Positions 61,206 through 64,000 of a DNA stretch of 64,000 nucleotides are shown one piece after another. The notes beneath the pieces were generated by a model. That model was given only the letters and a program-made list of their open reading frames with translations, ran no database searches and was not told the DNA's origin. The translations under genes and the position numbers were made by a program. Origin of the DNA: Channallabes apus (lineage: Eukaryota > Chordata > Actinopteri > Siluriformes > Clariidae); NCBI GenBank assembly GCA_030522415.1, contig CM060108.1, positions 53,732,452-53,796,451 of the forward strand. Direction: 5' to 3'. Every line of letters starts with the position of its first letter. The first letter of the stretch is position 1.

Positions 61206-61957
61206 GGAAGCTGTTATGAAATATTGAGACCAAGCCATCCCCACGACCGGTCAGTCAGGGAGAGCTGAAGAACTTACAGTCCACAGGAACAACTTTGGAT
61301 AAAGTCCTCGACTCACTGCCACACAGCTACATTTCATTCACGAGTAGACTGTTAAACCCATCTGAAGTGAAAAAAATCTTTAAGAATGAAGGTTTGTTAG
61401 CAATCTGGCATTAACCAAAGTCATTGTGTTCTGGACCAAGTCGTCCCCGGGCTTCAATGCGTGTCTCAGTGGGCAAAGGATCAGAGAGACCAGGCACCTG
61501 AGATGTGTGCGACGGCACAACAGATGCTACCCATTGATAGATGGGTTGTAATGAATGGAGTACAATATAATGACCATTGTCCAAAAATAAAGAACTGGTC
61601 GAGTGTGAGCCTTGAATCTTATTGATATGCCTCCCCATTTTCCCTAGTGTCTACGACTTTTAACTCGGGTGTATGGCGCAAACAGAGCAGTGTAGGTTCA
61701 CTAGTATGCTTGCTAGAAAGCGATGTCAGATTATTTGGATGCAGCAAGCAAACAAAACATTTTAGGAGATTTTAAATTACTCGAAGGGGCTTATGGATTC
61801 TTTAATGAAGTATTAAGACTGGGAAGGATAGAGCTGAACGTAGTGGGAGAAAAGTTGTCAGAAAATGAATCATGAATGGAGATCAATTAAACGCTTGTTG
61901 AAATTGCATTGTAAAAAATCAACAGTAATGTTTAATAGCTATGTTTAATGCAACCAT
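61206..61957 (-). mobile_element. L2-like LINE relic, endonuclease side
   Basis: Parallels 9410-9780 (words CTGGCATTAACCAAAG and GTTCTGGAC, and AAATCAACAGTAA at 61916). Strongly decayed; 61490-61850 has no identifiable content. Confidence 0.62.
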
Positions 61958-62229
61958 GGGGGGGGGGGTGCAATCCAGTGTCTTCTTGTGCCAGTCCCAA
62001 GTCTGGATAAATGCAGAGGGTTGTGTCAGGAAGGGCATCCGACGTAAAACATTTGCCAAATCAATGATGCGAATCAGAAATATAATTTCCATACTGGATC
62101 GGTCGTGGCCCGGGTTAACAACGACCGCCACTGGTGCTGTTGACCTACAGGGTGCCGGTGGAAAGTGGGCTACTGTTGGTCGAAGAAGGAGAGGAGGAAG
62201 GAGTGTTTGAAAGCAGAGAGAAGAGGAAA

Positions 62230-63716
62230 GGCAAGAGTTTAGGAGTGAAAGTAGGGACCTTGAATGTTGGGACCATGACAGGGTAGGGAAGAGAGTTGGT
62301 TGATATGCAGAGAAGGAAGGTGGATATACTGTATGTCCAGGAGACCAGGTGGAAAGGTAGCAAAGCTAGAAGCTTAGGATCAGGGTTCAAATTGTTTTAC
62401 CATGGTGTGGATAAAAAAAGAAATGGAGTAGGAGTTATCCTGAAAGAGGAGTTTGTAAGGAATGTCCTAGAGGTGAAGAGAGTATCAGATAGGGTGATGC
62501 GTCTAAAGCTGGATATTGATGGTGTGATGTTCAATGTTGTTAGTGGTTATGCTCCACAGGTAGGATGTGTGTTAGAAGAGAAGGAGAAATTCTGGAGTGA
62601 GTTAGATGAAGTGATGCAGAGCATCCCCAGAGGTGAGAGAGTGGTGATTGGTGCAGACTTCAATGGATGTGTTGGGGAAGGGAACAGAGGGGATGAAAAT
62701 GTGATGGGCAGGAATGTAGAAGGACAGATGGTGGTGGACTTAGAGTATGGAAATGGCAGTAGTAAATACTTTCTTCCAGAAGAGGTAGGAACATAGGGGG
62801 ACATATACAGTAAGAGTGGAGGCAGAAGCACTCAGGTAGACTACATCTTGTGTCGACGTTGTAATCTGAAAGAGATCAGTGACTGCAAGGTGATGGTAGG
62901 GGAGAGTGTAGCCAGACAACACAGAATGGTGGTGTGTAAAATAACCCTGGTGGTGAGGAAGGTGAAGAGGACAAAGGCAGAGCAGAGGACAAAGTGGTGG
63001 AAGCTGAGAAAGGAAGAATGTTGTGTAGTCTTTAGGGAGGAGTTGAGACAAGCTATGGGTGGTCAGGAGGTGCTTTCAGTTGACTGAACAACTACAGCCA
63101 ATATGATCAGGGAGACAGGTAAGAGGATACTTGGTGTATCATCAGGTAAGGGAAAAGGGGACAAGGAGACTTGGTGGTGGAATGAGGAAGTCCAGGAGTG
63201 TATACAGGGAAAGAGGCTAGCTAAGCAATTTCCCTTTGGGATTAATAAAGTTCTTTGAATCTTGAATCTTGAAGAAGAAGTGGGACACAGAGGATTGAAG
63301 AGAGTAGGCAGGAGTACAGGGAGATGCACCGTAAGGTGAAGGTAGGAGTGGCAAAGGAAAAACAAAGAGCATATGAGGACTTGTATGCTAGGCTGGACAG
63401 TAAGGAGGGAGAGGTGGATCTGTACAGGTTGGCGAGGCAAAGAGATAGAGATGGGAAGGATGTGCAGCAGGTTAGAGTGATTAAAGATAGAGATGGAAAT
63501 GTACTGACAGATGCCAGGAGGGTGATGGGAAGATGGAAGGAGTACTTTGAGGAGTTGATGAATGAGGAAAACGAAAGAGAACAAAGAGTTGAAGAGGTGA
63601 CTGTTGTGGAGCAGGAAGTAGCAAATATTAGTAAAACTGAGGTGAGAAGGGCGTTGAAGAGGATGAAGAGTGGAAAGGCTGTTGGTCCCGATGACATACT
63701 GTACCTGTGGAGGTAA
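62230..63716 (+). pseudogene. RTE-type ORF2 (endonuclease, start of RT), several lesions
   Basis: VGTLNVGTMTG is followed by a TAG near 62283, then VDILYVQETRWKGSKARS, GFKLFYHGVDKKRNGVGVIL, NVVSGYAPQVGC and VVIGADFNG (endonuclease catalytic region) to 62796. After a frame change come RSTQVDYILCRRCNLKEISD and GESVARQHRMVVCK (62820-63087), then WWWNEEVQECIQGKRLA. The tail scrap at 63228-63275 breaks the next motif. The last piece, 63324-63716, gives DLYRLARQRDRDGKDVQQV, WKEYFEELMNEENERE and LKRMKSGKAVGPDDI, the lead-in to RT. The conserved RT boxes are not in the window. Confidence 0.86.
63228..63275 (+). repeat. Tiny retroelement 3'-tail insertion
   Basis: CAATTTCCCTTTGGGATTAA with an AATCTTG-type end, dropped between codons of the RTE endonuclease-RT linker; related to 9785-9835. 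Confidence 0.75.
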
Positions 63717-63769
63717 TGTATGGAAGTGCTTAGGAGAGGTGGCAGTAGAGTTTCTGACTAGTTTGTTTG

Positions 63770-64000
63770 TAGCGCGGCCACATAAAGGGACATTTTTATA
63801 TACAGGGAATGATTGAAGAGCTAATGCTGCTCACCTGTAGACTAAGATGTGCCCTAGCGGTTTTATATTTTCCCTTTTGACAGTGTTGGTCAACGGGCGA
63901 GCTCCCACGCGCATGCGCGATCGCGACGGAACCCGGATGTGAACCTGATCACATGACCCGGCATAAAGCCGGAACCGGCGAGGAAGCCGACATGGAGAGA
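63770..64000. other. Unidentified element at the right window edge
   Basis: It replaces the expected RTE sequence after CTAGTTTGTT. It begins TGTAGCGCGGCCACATAAAG, has a TTTTATATACA word and a CpG-rich stretch (GCGCATGCGCGATCGCGACG). The TG start and base composition would suit an LTR, but its other end is outside the window. Confidence 0.35.

Larger units (their letters stand above)
61958..63769 (+). mobile_element. RTE-type LINE, 5' half, interrupted
   Basis: Includes a 5' UTR-like leader (GTGTCAGGAAGGGCATCCGA), the endonuclease and the start of RT. It breaks at about 63769, where unrelated DNA begins. A 48-bp retroelement tail scrap is inserted at 63228-63275. Confidence 0.86.

Noticed and set aside
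4330..61950. The two L2 relics (4330-9735 and 56530-61950) as one insertion copied with the ZNF unit
   Set aside because: Attractive because both follow a ZNF 3' flank, but two independent insertions of one family would look alike and the outer junctions are too decayed to decide by eye.
1..64000. KRAB, FINZ, SCAN or BTB effector domain for the zinc-finger genes
   Set aside because: No such domain is readable in or just upstream of the coding exons, and the 5' exons contain no long open frame.

Overview
This is eukaryotic DNA, almost certainly from a teleost fish. The evidence is the mix of mobile families: several Tc1-like transposons with long inverted repeats, hAT and piggyBac elements, Rex1-like, L2-like, RTE-like and I-type LINEs, tRNA-derived SINEs, a Gypsy remnant and a solo LTR. 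These surround a tandem array of teleost-style poly-C2H2 zinc-finger genes. The species cannot be fixed from the sequence; a catfish or other ostariophysan is only a guess.

The host genes are four plus-strand C2H2 zinc-finger genes, here ZNF-A to ZNF-D (CDS at 2628-3830, 18663-19913, 25605-27026 and 51275-52402), and one dead copy (10290-11455). All share one design: a non-coding 5' exon ending in a GTAAGT donor, one intron, and a terminal exon holding the whole ORF of 13 to 16 fingers at an exact 28-residue period. No KRAB, SCAN, BTB or FINZ domain is visible. Their 5' exons, introns, 3' flanks and more distal upstream DNA are recognisably duplicated, so the window is a segmentally duplicated zinc-finger cluster. 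Finger number differs through in-frame duplications of 84 or 168 bp. One finger was disabled in the common ancestor of copies B, C and D.

Most of the rest is transposons, often nested and datable relative to one another. 1-2461: two Tc1-like elements upstream of ZNF-A. 4330-9735: an L2 relic holding an L2-type 3'-UTR repeat, which itself holds a Rex1-like LINE. 10290-15085: the zinc-finger relic, unassigned DNA and a second Tc1 copy. 16633-18512: a foldback-type DNA element with a TTAA-flanked MITE inside it, in the ZNF-B intron. 20635-24597: Tc1-like and LINE fragments and a 1.2-kb insertion upstream of ZNF-C. 27108-34660: Tc1-like pieces, a hAT carrying a MITE and a SINE, and a nearly complete L2 whose ORF1 esterase is open. 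34869-39470: a copy of the ZNF-C upstream DNA with a piggyBac relic. 39480-49053: an I-type LINE with four later insertions (Rex1-like LINE, solo LTR, hAT, LINE tail) lying directly upstream of the ZNF-D 5' exon. 52689-61950: a MITE, Gypsy and RTE remnants, and an L2 relic split by a 3.4-kb foldback element that itself holds a Tc1. 61958-64000: an RTE LINE cut by an unidentified element at the window edge.

No prokaryotic features, CRISPR arrays, rRNA genes or convincing functional tRNA genes were found. The most distinctive structures are the 57127-60505 foldback, the inherited broken finger in ZNF-B/C/D, the L2 copy with an intact esterase ORF1, and the nest at 39480-49053 between the ZNF-D upstream DNA and its first exon.
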